Shown: positions 1-9,394 of the stretch, piece after piece
Layout of the letters: each line of letters opens with the position of its first letter
How positions within the stretch are numbered: position 1 is the stretch's first letter
DNA from: Bradyrhizobium aeschynomenes
GTDB taxonomy: Bacteria; Pseudomonadota; Alphaproteobacteria; Rhizobiales; Xanthobacteraceae
Length of the DNA stretch: 64,000 nucleotides
Direction of reading: 5' to 3'
Assembly: GCF_013178945.1 (NCBI RefSeq)
Contig: NZ_JABFDM010000001.1
Span: forward strand, 868,001-932,000
Made by a program: the position numbers and the translations under genes
Notes under the pieces: generated by a model
Seen by the model: the letters and a program-made list of their open reading frames with translations, nothing else
Told to the model about the DNA's origin: nothing
Databases searched by the model: none

Positions 1-115
1 CCGTGTCGCCACGCCGGAGCAGCGTGTCGCAGATATGCGAGCCGATGAAGCCGGCTCCGCCGGCAACCAGGGTGCGAAGGGAGCGTCGTGCAGGGATGGA
101 GATCTGGATGGTCAT
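1..115 (-). CDS. NAD-dependent epimerase/dehydratase, N-terminal fragment (cut by window edge)
   Basis: The first 38 residues of an extended short-chain dehydrogenase are visible. They carry the Rossmann nucleotide-binding loop GGAGFIGSH near residues 19-27, the classical start of sugar-nucleotide epimerases and dehydratases. The ATG overlaps the stop of the upstream glycosyltransferase by 4 bp (ATGA), so it is the promoter-distal gene of the same operon seen so far. The substrate cannot be told because the catalytic YxxxK region lies outside the window. Two other epimerases are present in the same cluster, so this is probably a third nucleotide-sugar modifying enzyme of the pathway. Confidence 0.8.
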   Translation of the reverse strand, partial: MTIQISIPARRSLRTLVAGGAGFIGSHICDTLLRRGDT

Positions 116-1251
116 GACAAGCCCAGTTTCAGTTCGACGGCCTCGGTGGGGGTGTTCTTGTGCGCCTGGCGCGCCGAACGTGAGCGACGCGTCAGTGCCT
201 CACGATAGTATTCCTCGAGTTGTCGGGCGCGATGGTCCGGTGCGTGGTCGCGGCGGACACGCCGGCTCGCACGTTCGGCTATGGTGCGGCGCGTGTCTTC
301 CGACATGTCCCGCAGAATCGTCGTGACGTCCTGCGGTGTCGAGACGACGAGGATCTCGCTGTTCGGCACGAAGATGGTTTCCAGGCCCGGCCAGTGATCC
401 GACAGAACCGGCGTGCCGCAGGCGGCGGCCTCGAACAGCCGCACGCTCGGAGAGAAGCCGAGCGCACGCATGTCGGCCCGGGTGATGTTCAGCGTGAAGC
501 GCTGCGCGGAGAAGAATTGCGCGTGGTCACGCGGAGCGAGGTGATTGATCCGCTCGATGCTGGGCGGCCAGACCAGATCTTCAGGGTATTGCGCACCGGC
601 CACGACGAACCTGTCTCCGGTCAGCAGGCGGGCCGGCTCGAGCAGGAAGCGCTCGAGCTGAGGCTGCCGGTCCGCGCTATAAGTGCCGAGATAGCCCAGA
701 TTCCAGAGCTCCGGCGTTTCGCGTGGCTGATAGAGGTCGAGATCGGCGCTGCAATGGAGCACGCGCGCCAGTGGGCTGCCATAGAGATCCTCGATCATCG
801 CCAGGGCTGGTCCGCCCGAGAAGGACAGATAGAGGTCGAAGCGCGGAATCATCGCGGGCGACAGATAGTCCAGCCCGTGCTCGAGCTGGGCGAGCGTCAC
901 CGGCGTGTCGATATCGTAGAAGGCGGTGACGCCGCGGGCATGCGATGTCACCCAGTCGGCGATGGCGATGCCGTCCGGGACATAGGAGCCGATGATGACG
1001 AGATCGGCATTGCGGATATCGGTTCCGAACAGACGCGGCAGGTCCTGCAGGGACTGATAGAGCTCGACCTTCCAGCCGTCGGGATCGGTCAGGTCGCGAT
1101 GATCGCGATACCACGGCACGTCGCGCTCGAGAAAGGTCACGCTGTGGCCGCGACGCGCCAGCGCAGACAGCAGTGCACGATAGGTCGTGGCGTGGCCGTT
1201 GCCCCAGGACGATGTGACTGACAGTCCGATGACGACTATGTTCAGGTTCAT
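112..1251 (-). CDS. CgeB-like glycosyltransferase
   Basis: A 379-residue soluble protein of the CgeB/glycosyltransferase group 1 type. It opens with a short beta strand and the motif TSSWGNGHATTYR, where GT-B enzymes have their first loop. Near residues 260-300 it has the C-terminal signature GFSPSVRLFEAAACGTPVLS, which in this family contacts the nucleotide-sugar donor. It probably transfers a sugar in the cytoplasm during assembly of an oligosaccharide or glycolipid. Donor and acceptor cannot be deduced. It overlaps both neighbours by 4 bp and closely resembles the products at 1248-2336, 2333-3463 and 11886-12986, which suggests duplication. The last 25 residues are basic and low in complexity. 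Confidence 0.82.
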   Translation of the reverse strand: MNLNIVVIGLSVTSSWGNGHATTYRALLSALARRGHSVTFLERDVPWYRDHRDLTDPDGWKVELYQSLQDLPRLFGTDIRNADLVIIGSYVPDGIAIADWVTSHARGVTAFYDIDTPVTLAQLEHGLDYLSPAMIPRFDLYLSFSGGPALAMIEDLYGSPLARVLHCSADLDLYQPRETPELWNLGYLGTYSADRQPQLERFLLEPARLLTGDRFVVAGAQYPEDLVWPPSIERINHLAPRDHAQFFSAQRFTLNITRADMRALGFSPSVRLFEAAACGTPVLSDHWPGLETIFVPNSEILVVSTPQDVTTILRDMSEDTRRTIAERASRRVRRDHAPDHRARQLEEYYREALTRRSRSARQAHKNTPTEAVELKLGLS

Positions 1252-2336
1252 TCTGCGGCCTCGGTGCGGGTGGTCATGCCTTCAAGCAGGTCGTTGAACT
1301 GGCGGGCACGCTGACGATAGGTGTGGTGCGCCAGGATGCGCTCGCGGCCGCGCTCGCCGATCTTGCGCGCTCGTTCGGGCGACAGTGCATCGAGATGGGC
1401 GGCGACGGCGGCGCCATCGGCGGCGACGAGGATCTCGCGGTCGGGCTCGAGAAAGAGATCGATGCCGTCCCATTGATCCGTGATCAGGCAGGCGCCGGCG
1501 CCGGCGGCCTCGAAGACGCGTGTCGGCGGCGAGAATCCGTAAGCCGCCATGCTGTCGCGATTGACGTTCAGGGTCGCGCGCGCCGAGCCGAAGAAGGCGT
1601 TGTGGTCGGCGGTCCCGACATGGCCGACGGCGCGGACGTTGGCGGGCATCGGCTTGTCGTGCCAGCCGGAGCCGCCGATCACGAAGCTCCGTTGCGGACA
1701 CCGGGCGGCCGCATCGATGAAGAACTTTTCGATGCGCGCCTCGCGATCGGGCAAGCGGTTGGCGAGCAAGTTGAGATCGGATGAGAAGTCGCCGCGCGGT
1801 GGCGCGGGATGATGAGTATCCGGATCGAGTGCATTGTAGATCGGCACACAGTCACGGGCGCCGGCGGCGCGATAGGCCTGCACGACGGGATCGCCGCCGC
1901 CATAGGTGAGCACCGCGTCATAGCGTGGAATGGCCTCGCGCAGATGATGCCGCGGATCGGCCGCGATGGCGTCCAGCGTTGCTGGCGCATCGACGTCCCA
2001 ATAGATCCGCAGCGCCTCGGTGGAGGCGGCCGCAATGGCCTGCTCGAGCTCGGCATCGAACACACCGACGCCGCTCGCCTTGACCAGGAGGTCGGCCGGG
2101 CGGGTCGCGTCGTCCAGTGCGCGCTTCCATCCCTCCGGCGTCGCCGGATACACGACGACCTTCGCCCAGACGGGATCGTCGATGTCGCGATGTGCCTGCC
2201 GTTCGAACGCGTCCGGTTCGTAGAACGTGATCTGATGGCCGAGCTTTGCGATCTCCTTCAGCATGCCGCGGTAGTAGGTAGCTGCGCCGTTCCAATAGGA
2301 CGACACCAGGCTGGAGCCGAAAAAGCAGATGTTCAC
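1248..2336 (-). CDS. CgeB-like glycosyltransferase
   Basis: A 362-residue GT-B type glycosyltransferase, paralogous to its two neighbours. The N-terminus has the motif SSYWNGAATYYRGML, and the C-terminal donor-site region reads GFSPPTRVFEAAGAGACLIT. Conserved pieces include a YWDVDAPATLDAI segment that matches the YDIDTPVTLAQL segment of the downstream gene. ATGA overlaps at both ends indicate translational coupling within the cluster. The role inferred is addition of one sugar in an oligosaccharide pathway; substrate unknown. Length is normal for the family and no defect is seen. Confidence 0.82.
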   Translation of the reverse strand: MNICFFGSSLVSSYWNGAATYYRGMLKEIAKLGHQITFYEPDAFERQAHRDIDDPVWAKVVVYPATPEGWKRALDDATRPADLLVKASGVGVFDAELEQAIAAASTEALRIYWDVDAPATLDAIAADPRHHLREAIPRYDAVLTYGGGDPVVQAYRAAGARDCVPIYNALDPDTHHPAPPRGDFSSDLNLLANRLPDREARIEKFFIDAAARCPQRSFVIGGSGWHDKPMPANVRAVGHVGTADHNAFFGSARATLNVNRDSMAAYGFSPPTRVFEAAGAGACLITDQWDGIDLFLEPDREILVAADGAAVAAHLDALSPERARKIGERGRERILAHHTYRQRARQFNDLLEGMTTRTEAAE

Positions 2337-3463
2337 GATGCAGCTCCTTCGAATTGAGCGGATGCTGCCCGGCGATCGGCGCGGTTCAGCCGGGCCGCGA
2401 TCTGCAACAGCTCTTGCGCACGATGACGGCAGGTGTGGCGGGCGAGTACCGCGCCGCGCGCGGTCGCGGCCATGTCGGTGGCGAACTCCCGATCGGACAA
2501 CAGAGTCCGCACGGCGTCGCGCATGCCCGAGCCGTTGGTCACGCGCAGATAAGTGCCCTCCGGAAACAGTCCTTCGACGTCATCCCACGGGGCCGAGACG
2601 ATCGGAATTCCACACGCCATCGCCTCGAACATGCGGATGGTCGGTATGCCCGGTAGCGACCGTGCGTAGGGCGCACGGGGGACGTGGACCGTGACACGGG
2701 CCTTGGCAAAAGCCTGGGGAGCGCGGTGCGCGGGCAGCCAGCCGCCATAGCGGATGCCGGCCTGCCGCATCGATGTCAGCGCGTCCTCCGGATAGCGGAC
2801 GCCATAGATGGTGGCGTCGAGTTGGAGCGAGGCGACCGGTGCGACGAGAAATTCCCGGAGCTCGGCGCTGCGCTCGTTGTCGCCCCAATTGCCGATCCAG
2901 ACGAGATCATGCTGCGGCTCGATGTCAGGCAACGGCCGATACAGCGCGGTATCGGCGGCCTCATGCCAGGTGAAGGCGCGCGACGTCCAGCCGAGCGTCA
3001 GATAGATCTCACGCAGGACCTCGCCGAAGGCGAGCACACCATCATAGCCGGCAAGATCGAATCGGCCGAGCTCGTGGGGCGCGGTGACGGCGCGGTGATG
3101 CGTGTCGTGGAACAGCAGCACGAAACGTCCGTCCGCGATGCGCCGCCGGCCGATCGCCTTCACCAGGTCGGGCTCGTTCCACTCATGGACGAGCACGAGA
3201 TCGGCGCCGTCGAGCGCTTCGTCGAGTTCGAGCGTGCAATCATAGGCCCTGGTGTGCAGGCCGGGAAACAATGCCGGGACTTCGCGTAGGCTGGCATTGC
3301 CTCCGTCCTTGATCGCGTTCAGGCGACTCCAGCCGTCGGCAGGCTCATAGACGATGACTTCGTGTCCGAGGGCGTGCAGCTCGCGCGCGACGCCACGTAG
3401 GAAGTGCGCATTGCCGTTGTTCCAGCACGACGAGAACGCATGGTAGAAAAGCACGCACTTCAT
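2333..3463 (-). CDS. CgeB-like glycosyltransferase
   Basis: A 376-residue GT-B glycosyltransferase. The frame is open further upstream, but I chose the ATG at 3463: it overlaps the stop of the preceding gene by 4 bp, as do nearly all junctions in this cluster, and it begins with the family start MKCVLFYHAFSSCWNNGNAH. The C-terminal donor-site motif GIPTIRMFEAMACGIPIVSA is near residues 275-295. It is less similar to the other two tandem copies than they are to each other, so it may use a different donor or acceptor. Function beyond glycosyl transfer is inferred only from family and context. Confidence 0.8.
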   Translation of the reverse strand: MKCVLFYHAFSSCWNNGNAHFLRGVARELHALGHEVIVYEPADGWSRLNAIKDGGNASLREVPALFPGLHTRAYDCTLELDEALDGADLVLVHEWNEPDLVKAIGRRRIADGRFVLLFHDTHHRAVTAPHELGRFDLAGYDGVLAFGEVLREIYLTLGWTSRAFTWHEAADTALYRPLPDIEPQHDLVWIGNWGDNERSAELREFLVAPVASLQLDATIYGVRYPEDALTSMRQAGIRYGGWLPAHRAPQAFAKARVTVHVPRAPYARSLPGIPTIRMFEAMACGIPIVSAPWDDVEGLFPEGTYLRVTNGSGMRDAVRTLLSDREFATDMAATARGAVLARHTCRHRAQELLQIAARLNRADRRAASAQFEGAAS

Positions 3464-4590
3464 GCACAGGCCTCGGCGTAGGTGTTCGAACGACGATCCG
3501 ACGATGCCCGCGCCAGCAGGTCGCCATACAGTTCGGCATAGGATGCGGCCATGCGGTGGAGCGAGTAGCGCGCGGCGCGCCGTCGTGCCGCGTCCTGCAG
3601 CGTCGCGCACGCCCGTGGATCGGCCGCGAGCCAGTTCAGGGTGCTTCTGATGGCGCCGGCGTCGGCCGGGGCGACGAATACGGCCGCGTCCTGCCACAGC
3701 TCGCGGAAGCTCGGGATGTCGGACAACACCAGCGCGCACCCAGCCGCCGCGGCCTCCAGCACAGACAGGCCGAACGGCTCGTAAAGCGCCGGGCTTGCGT
3801 AGATCGCGGCACGTCCCATCCAGCGCCGAAGCTCATCATGCGAGAGTTCGCCGAGCTGATGCAGGTTGGACGTGACCACCGTGCTGTCGGAGCCCGCGCC
3901 GGCGACGAGCACGGGGCAGGCGAGCCCGTCCGCGGCTTTGGAAAGCGTACTCAGATTCTTGGCCTTGTCCCACATCCGCCCCGCCGCGAGCACGAAGGTC
4001 TCTTTCTCGTGCCGGGCCGCCTCCAGGGTGGAGGCAGCAAGGCCGTTCCAGATCAGCGTGCCGGGACGGCGCGGCGCGTGCAGTCGGCCGATGACTTCGC
4101 CAAAGGCGCAAGTCGGTGCGACCCAGGCGTCTGCACACCGCAGGCCCGCAGCGATCAGCTCGGAGTAGCGCTGCCAGCGCGGCTCCTGCAGCATGCCGGC
4201 TTCGTTGCAGGCAAGCGCCCACGACGGCACGCAGGAATGCGCAACGGCGAGCACTGGCGCGTCCCAATCGAACGTCGCCTCACGAAGACTGTTAAGATGA
4301 ACGATGTCGGGTCGTAGCTCGCGTTCGAGTGCGAGCAGCGTGCCCCGCGCGTGATCGAGATCGTGCGCGTCGGGATCCTGCCATTCCAGCGCGAGATCCG
4401 TCTCCACCAGGCGGACGTCCGTGCCGCGCAGCATCGCGCGCTGGTCCGGCCTTGGTGCGGGGCCCAAGGACACCAGGTGAATCTCGGCGCCGAGCGCCGC
4501 AAGCGCAGCGGCGAGAGACGTCGCGTAGCTCCACACGCCGCCGACAGCGTCGGTCGTCATCAACACGCGCAGGCCGCACCGCGTACTCAT
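3460..4590 (-). CDS. Glycosyltransferase family 4 (GT-B)
   Basis: A 376-residue retaining-type glycosyltransferase. The N-terminus reads VLMTTDAVGGVWSYA, the usual GT4 acceptor-side loop. In the C-terminal half it has LVAGAGSDS, then YASPALYEPFGLSVLEAAAAG, the EX7E-type donor-binding signature of GT4 enzymes with Glu residues flanking PFGLSVL. The start at 4590 is chosen for its ATGA overlap with the radical SAM gene; the open frame upstream overlaps that gene completely. Probably cytoplasmic or membrane-peripheral, adding a sugar from a nucleotide donor in the same pathway as its neighbours. The sugar is unknown. Confidence 0.85.
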   Translation of the reverse strand: MSTRCGLRVLMTTDAVGGVWSYATSLAAALAALGAEIHLVSLGPAPRPDQRAMLRGTDVRLVETDLALEWQDPDAHDLDHARGTLLALERELRPDIVHLNSLREATFDWDAPVLAVAHSCVPSWALACNEAGMLQEPRWQRYSELIAAGLRCADAWVAPTCAFGEVIGRLHAPRRPGTLIWNGLAASTLEAARHEKETFVLAAGRMWDKAKNLSTLSKAADGLACPVLVAGAGSDSTVVTSNLHQLGELSHDELRRWMGRAAIYASPALYEPFGLSVLEAAAAGCALVLSDIPSFRELWQDAAVFVAPADAGAIRSTLNWLAADPRACATLQDAARRRAARYSLHRMAASYAELYGDLLARASSDRRSNTYAEACA

Positions 4591-5876
4591 GGCGCGACCT
4601 GTCGTTCGAGGGCGGCGAGCGGCACCGGCCGCTCGTTCTGCACATCGCTGAATCGGCTGAACAGCTCCAGATAGTGCGTGTGGGCGCGTTCCCAGGCATG
4701 ATCGTCGGGCTCGCCCCACAGCCTCCGATAGTCCGGGGACCCGGGATAGGGGTAGAGCGGGACGGGATCGTTCGCCCATACGCCGGCATCCTGCATGCGC
4801 TGCCGCCAGCGTTGCACGACGGGATCATCGTCCTGCGGCATCTCGATCAGATTGGCCTGCACGAACGGCACGTGCCGCCGCGCCTCCACCAGCCGGTCGG
4901 CCAGTTGCTCGGTCGTCATCCGGCAGTTCTTGGCCAGTGCGGCGCGCCCCTCGGGGGTCAGGCTCTCGATACCCGCTTCGATCGAGACGCATCCGGCGCG
5001 TCCGAGCAGCTCGAGCATGTCCGGCTTCCAGAGATCGATGCGGGTCTGGATACCAAATTTGAAGCCGCGGGTGACGAGCCCTTGCAGCAGATCGGCATTG
5101 GGCAGGAAGATCTCGTCGATGAAGTAGACGTATTCCGTGCCCTGCGCGCGCAGGCCATCGAGCTCGTCCAGAATGACGGCGGGCTGGCGCTTGCGGTAGG
5201 CGTTGCGGAAATTGTCCTTGGCGCAGAACGTGCAATGATAAGGGCAGCCGCGTGAGGCCTCGACCTCGGCGCCGGGCCCGACCGGGGCGGCCTCGAAGCG
5301 ATGATGGTGATGATGGTGCCTGCGGATCATCTCCTCCGGCCATTGCAGCGCCGGTTGGTCGATGAAGGCCGCCGCTTGTGGTCCGCCATTGATCCGTGGC
5401 GCGCCTGTGCTCTGTGTGAAGCACAGCCCGGCGAAGTCGCGCTCGCCATTGGCCAGCCGCAGCACGCTGTGCTCGCATTCGCCCATCACGACGAGATCGA
5501 CGCCGAGCTTGCGCAGCGTCATGCGCGGCGTAGTCGAGCCGTGCGGGCCGACGGCCACCAGCGTTGCGCCGGTTTCCCGCAGCATCGCCACGAGCTGCTG
5601 TGGCACGCGCAGCTCGGGCGGGGCGCAGCGCCAGAACAGATAGGTCGGCGCCGTCGTCAGCACGATCATGTCGGGCCGGAACGTCACGAGCTCTGCCAGC
5701 ATGTCGGATGGGGAGAGGTCGAACATATGCGCATCGAGCAGCAGCGTGGCGTGGCCGGCGTCGCGCAGCAGATGCTGCGAAATGCCGAGTTCGAGCGGCA
5801 GATGCGGGCTGCGGCAGCCGAAATAGATGCTGCCGTCGAACGTCCAGTTGGGATTGATCAGCGCGACACGCGTCAT
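4587..5876 (-). CDS. B12-binding radical SAM protein of an oligosaccharide cluster
   Basis: A 429-residue protein. The N-terminal part (about 1-150) has the layout of a cobalamin-binding domain as in other B12-radical SAM enzymes. The radical SAM domain has the 4Fe-4S motif C211-x3-C215-x2-C218 in SRGCPYHCTFCAKD. Enzymes of this class often methylate unactivated carbons, or rearrange or dehydrate sugars and lipids; which applies here is not visible. A run of six histidines (187-192) precedes the cluster motif. It overlaps both neighbours by 4 bp. From memory, a TIGRFAM (TIGR04295) covers B12-radical SAM proteins found beside glycosyltransferases, and this looks like a member, but that was not checked. 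Confidence 0.85.
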   Translation of the reverse strand: MTRVALINPNWTFDGSIYFGCRSPHLPLELGISQHLLRDAGHATLLLDAHMFDLSPSDMLAELVTFRPDMIVLTTAPTYLFWRCAPPELRVPQQLVAMLRETGATLVAVGPHGSTTPRMTLRKLGVDLVVMGECEHSVLRLANGERDFAGLCFTQSTGAPRINGGPQAAAFIDQPALQWPEEMIRRHHHHHHRFEAAPVGPGAEVEASRGCPYHCTFCAKDNFRNAYRKRQPAVILDELDGLRAQGTEYVYFIDEIFLPNADLLQGLVTRGFKFGIQTRIDLWKPDMLELLGRAGCVSIEAGIESLTPEGRAALAKNCRMTTEQLADRLVEARRHVPFVQANLIEMPQDDDPVVQRWRQRMQDAGVWANDPVPLYPYPGSPDYRRLWGEPDDHAWERAHTHYLELFSRFSDVQNERPVPLAALERQVAP

Positions 5877-6934
5877 GCCAGCGCCTCCTGATCCGGTCGC
5901 TCGGAAAAGCGAGTGGCCAGCCAGCCGTGCAGCTCGCGCAGGCCGTCTGCGAACGATGTCCGCGGTCGCCATCCCGTCGCCTCGGTCAGTGCGCTGATGT
6001 CGGTGACGTACCAGGGCTGGTCGCCCGGGCGCCAATCGGCAAAGCTGAACTGCACCGGACCGGACAGCGTCTCGATCTGGTCGATCAGCTCGAGCAGGCT
6101 GATCGCATTCGACGGGCCTCCGCCGAGGTTGAACACCTTGCCGCGTGTGGTGTCGATGGTGTCGAGCACGGCAAGCCAAGCCTCGACCGCGTCGGCGACA
6201 TAGAGTGCGTCGCGCACTTGGCACCCGTCGCCATAGATCGTGAGCGGCGCGCGGCGCAGCGCGGAGAGCAAGAAGTGTGCGATCCAGCCCTGGTCTTCAT
6301 TGCCGAACTGCCGCGGGCCATAGATGCAGCTCATGCGGAGCACGGCCGTCTTCAAGCCATAGACGCGACCATAGTCATGGACATATTGGTCGGCGGCACC
6401 CTTCGAGCAGCCGTACGGGCTGTAGAGGTCGAGCGGTGTGCTCTCGGCGATGCCGCGCGCAAGGGCAGGGCTGGTCGGCTGATAGCGCCGGCCGGCGCGT
6501 GTGATCCCGTCGTCGCCGATCAGCCGGCCGTAGACCTTGTTCGTCGATGCGAACAGCACCGGCGCACTCGGATTGTGCAGGCGAACGGCTTCGAGCACAT
6601 TCAGCGTGCCCCTCGCATTGATCTCGAAATCATCGACGGGACTGTCGAGGCTGGACGTCACGGCGACCTGAGCTGCGAGGTGCAGCACGGCCTTCGCGTG
6701 CTTCACCGTATCGATGACGGTGATGGGATCGCGGACGTCACCCACCGTGATCATGATCCGGTCGCCGTGACGTGCCTTCAGCCATTGCGCATTCTCGCGC
6801 ACTCCGGCGCGGACGAGATTATCGAGGATGAGGACAGCATGGCCATGCGATGCGAGCCGGTCGGCGAGGTTGCAGCCGATGAAGCCGCAGCCGCCCGTGA
6901 TCACGATCGGAGCCTGGTTCGACGACGTATCCAT
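5873..6934 (-). CDS. NAD-dependent epimerase/dehydratase (CDP-paratose 2-epimerase-like)
   Basis: A 353-residue extended SDR. It has the nucleotide-binding loop GGCGFIGCNLAD and the catalytic Y-x3-K in YSPYGCSKGAADQY. The C-terminal block GGGPSNAISLLELI, followed by a DWRPGDQPWYVTDI stretch, resembles CDP-paratose/tyvelose 2-epimerases more than plain UDP-galactose 4-epimerases. The start at 6934 is chosen because ATG overlaps the upstream stop as TGATG and the protein begins right before the Rossmann strand. It likely supplies a modified nucleotide sugar to the adjacent glycosyltransferases. The specificity is a resemblance only. Confidence 0.82.
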   Translation of the reverse strand: MDTSSNQAPIVITGGCGFIGCNLADRLASHGHAVLILDNLVRAGVRENAQWLKARHGDRIMITVGDVRDPITVIDTVKHAKAVLHLAAQVAVTSSLDSPVDDFEINARGTLNVLEAVRLHNPSAPVLFASTNKVYGRLIGDDGITRAGRRYQPTSPALARGIAESTPLDLYSPYGCSKGAADQYVHDYGRVYGLKTAVLRMSCIYGPRQFGNEDQGWIAHFLLSALRRAPLTIYGDGCQVRDALYVADAVEAWLAVLDTIDTTRGKVFNLGGGPSNAISLLELIDQIETLSGPVQFSFADWRPGDQPWYVTDISALTEATGWRPRTSFADGLRELHGWLATRFSERPDQEALA

Positions 6935-8046
6935 CACGCAACCAGCCCGCGTCGCAGCAGCTCTTCGGTCGCCTTCTCGGCCTGGTCGTCGGCGATCTGG
7001 TCGGCCAGATAGCGCGCCAGTTCGTCGAGCCCGTCCTCGAAGCGGACTTGCGGCCTGAATCCCAGCAGCCGCTCGCTCTTGCGGATGTCGGCGAAGCAAT
7101 GCCGGATGTCGCCGGCGCGATATTTGGCGGTGATGGACGGCGTCATCTGCGAGCGGCCCATCACGCCGGCAAGGTCCTCGGCGACCGAGACGATGGTCCG
7201 GCTCTGTCCGGAGCCGATGTTGAAGACATCATCGGACTGGTCGCTTTCGAGCGCGAGCACGCAGGCGCGGGCGACGTCGTGGACATGCACGAAGTCGCGC
7301 CGCTGCCGGCCATCCTCGAAGACGAGCGGCGGGCGGTCGTTGAGCAGCCGTGCCGCGAAGATCGCGAGCACGCCGGTGTACGGGTTGGACAGCGCCTGGC
7401 GCGGTCCGAACACGTTGAAGAAGCGCAGCGCGAGTGTCGGGATGCCGTAGGCCTTGCCGGTGATCAGGCACATCCGCTCCTGCGCGTATTTGTTCAGGGC
7501 GTAGATCGAGCTGAGCGCCGGCTGCTTGGTCTCGGGTGTCGGGATCGGGTCGAGCATGTTGCCGTCGGCGTCGGCCAGCTCCCAATCGCCGCGCTTGAGC
7601 TGATCCAGTGAACGCTCCTCGGGGGCGACGATCGACCCGTCGCCGGCGCGGCAGGCGCCCTCGCCATAGACGCTCATCGAGGATGCCACGACGAGACGCC
7701 CGACCGGCCGGTTTGCCAGCGCCTGCAGCAGCACCGCGGTGCCGAGCTCGTTGGTCCGGACGTAGGACTCGATGTCGTACATGCTCTGTCCGACCCCGAC
7801 GCTGGAGGCCAGGTGCAGCACCTTGTCGACGCCGCGCAGCGCGCGCTCGACGGCGACCGCATCGGTCACGTCGCCGACCAGCAGCTCGGCGTCGGCATGG
7901 AGGTAGGCGGGGCGTTGACGCTGAGCGCCGTGTACCTGGGGAGAGAGCGAATCGAGCAGCCTGACCTCGTAGCCTGCGGAGATCAGCGCATCGGCGGTGT
8001 GGGAGCCGATGAACCCTACGCCTCCGGTGATCAGGACACGTGTCAT
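6934..8046 (-). CDS. NAD-dependent epimerase/dehydratase, first gene of the unit
   Basis: A 370-residue extended SDR with the Rossmann loop GGVGFIGSH, catalytic Y-x3-K in SIYALNKYAQE and the sugar-binding GPRQALSNPYTG segment. It resembles UDP-glucose 4-epimerases and dTDP-glucose 4,6-dehydratases. It is the first gene after a 136-bp gap and is translationally coupled (TGATG) to the second epimerase. A GGAAC-type promoter candidate lies about 50 bp upstream. It presumably makes a nucleotide sugar used in the glycoconjugate pathway. The exact reaction cannot be set from sequence alone. Confidence 0.85.
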   Translation of the reverse strand: MTRVLITGGVGFIGSHTADALISAGYEVRLLDSLSPQVHGAQRQRPAYLHADAELLVGDVTDAVAVERALRGVDKVLHLASSVGVGQSMYDIESYVRTNELGTAVLLQALANRPVGRLVVASSMSVYGEGACRAGDGSIVAPEERSLDQLKRGDWELADADGNMLDPIPTPETKQPALSSIYALNKYAQERMCLITGKAYGIPTLALRFFNVFGPRQALSNPYTGVLAIFAARLLNDRPPLVFEDGRQRRDFVHVHDVARACVLALESDQSDDVFNIGSGQSRTIVSVAEDLAGVMGRSQMTPSITAKYRAGDIRHCFADIRKSERLLGFRPQVRFEDGLDELARYLADQIADDQAEKATEELLRRGLVA

Positions 8047-8095
8047 GCGCGGCTACTCCCTCGAAGTGACTTAGGAACGAGATCTCTGAGGTGAG

Positions 8096-8120
8096 AAGCA
8101 GCGCAAGGAATGTTGGTTCC
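8096..8120 (-). promoter_or_regulatory. Candidate EcfG/RpoE2-type promoter for the 8046 to 1 operon
   Basis: On the minus strand the sequence reads GGAAC (8120-8116), 18 bases, then TT (8097-8096). This fits the loose consensus GGAAC-N18/19-TT of the alphaproteobacterial general stress sigma factor, although the minus-10 core reads GCTT rather than CGTT. It sits about 50 bp before the ATG of the first epimerase. Call by eye, not scored. Confidence 0.45.
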
Positions 8121-8182
8121 TACGCAACGTACAAACGATAATTTCCCTAACCTGGATCAATAACGCAGGCGTAGTTCGCCAT

Positions 8183-9394
8183 TCACCAGAAGGCGTGACC
8201 GTGGGGAGTCGCGGGAAATTGCAGATGCTGCGCGACCGTGGCACCGATATCGGCAAAGCTGTCGCGCCGGCCGATCGGGCCGGGGCGGCGGCCATTGGCG
8301 ATCAGGACGGGCACGCGTTCCCTGGTGTGATCCGTGCCCGGCCAGGTCGGATCGCAACCATGGTCGGCCGTGATGATCAGGAGATCGTCACGTCGGAGAA
8401 CGTTGACGAGTTCGGGCAACCGCGCGTCGAACGCCTCGAGCGCGCGCGCGTAGCCGGCAACGTCGCGACGATGTCCGTACAGCGTATCGAAATCGACGAA
8501 ATTGGCGAACAGCAGACCGCCGTCCTCCAGAGCGTCAAGCCCTTCGAGCGTGCGCGTGAACAGCGCGTCGTTGCCGTCGCCCTTCAGATTAATTCCGGTG
8601 CCGCGATGGGCGAAGATGTCGTCGATCTTGCCGATCGACACGATCTGGCGGTGATCGGCGGCCGCGAGGTCGAGGATGGTCGGCTCGGGCGGAGGGACGG
8701 CGTAGTCGCGGCGATGCGCGGTGCGGCGGAAATCGGCGGGCCGCTCGCCGACGAACGGGCGCGCGATGACGCGGCCGATGTTGAAGGGATCGACCAGCGG
8801 CCGCGCCGTCTCGCACAGCCGATACAGCCGGTCCAGACCGAACGTCTGCTCGTGCGCGGCAATCTGGAACACCGAGTCGGCGGAGGTGTAGCAGATCGGT
8901 TGACCAGTCCTCATATGGGTCTCGCCGAGCTCGGCGATGATCTCGGTGCCCGAGGCGTGACGATTGCCGAGAATTCCAGGCAGCCCGGCCATCTCGCATA
9001 GCGGGCTGATCAGTTGCGGTGGAAAGGCCGGAATGGTCTTGGGAAAATAGCCCCAATCGAACGGCACGGGAACGCCGGCGATCTCCCAATGACCCGATGG
9101 TGTGTCCTTGCCGCGTGAACGTTCGCTGGCGCAACCGAACGCGGCGCCGGCCCCGGCGCCGTGATCGAGGCCGGGCGGTCGCTGGCCGGACGCGAGCTCA
9201 CACGCTTCGCCGAGGCCGAGCGCCGCCAGATAGGGCACGCGCAGCGGCCCTTCGCGCCGACCGTCGTCGGCGTGACCGTCTGCACACGCCTTCGCGATAT
9301 GTCCGACCGTGTCGGCGCCGGCGTCGCCGTACTGGGCCGCGTCGGGAGCGCCGCCGATGCCCACCGAGTCGATCACCAGGATCACGGCGCGCAT
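8183..9394 (-). CDS. deoB: Phosphopentomutase
   Basis: A 403-residue enzyme that interconverts ribose 1-phosphate and ribose 5-phosphate (or the deoxy forms) in the cytoplasm. The family length is about 400. Diagnostic motifs are [16 protein letters not shown] at the N-terminus (first metal ligands), [26 protein letters not shown] and [18 protein letters not shown] at the second metal site. The ATG at 9394 immediately precedes the first strand and overlaps the upstream gene by 13 bp, so it is co-transcribed with the glycosidase-like gene rather than with nucleoside salvage genes. That placement suggests a pentose phosphate role in the glycan pathway, though housekeeping use is equally possible. 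Confidence 0.93.
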   Translation of the reverse strand: MRAVILVIDSVGIGGAPDAAQYGDAGADTVGHIAKACADGHADDGRREGPLRVPYLAALGLGEACELASGQRPPGLDHGAGAGAAFGCASERSRGKDTPSGHWEIAGVPVPFDWGYFPKTIPAFPPQLISPLCEMAGLPGILGNRHASGTEIIAELGETHMRTGQPICYTSADSVFQIAAHEQTFGLDRLYRLCETARPLVDPFNIGRVIARPFVGERPADFRRTAHRRDYAVPPPEPTILDLAAADHRQIVSIGKIDDIFAHRGTGINLKGDGNDALFTRTLEGLDALEDGGLLFANFVDFDTLYGHRRDVAGYARALEAFDARLPELVNVLRRDDLLIITADHGCDPTWPGTDHTRERVPVLIANGRRPGPIGRRDSFADIGATVAQHLQFPATPHGHAFW

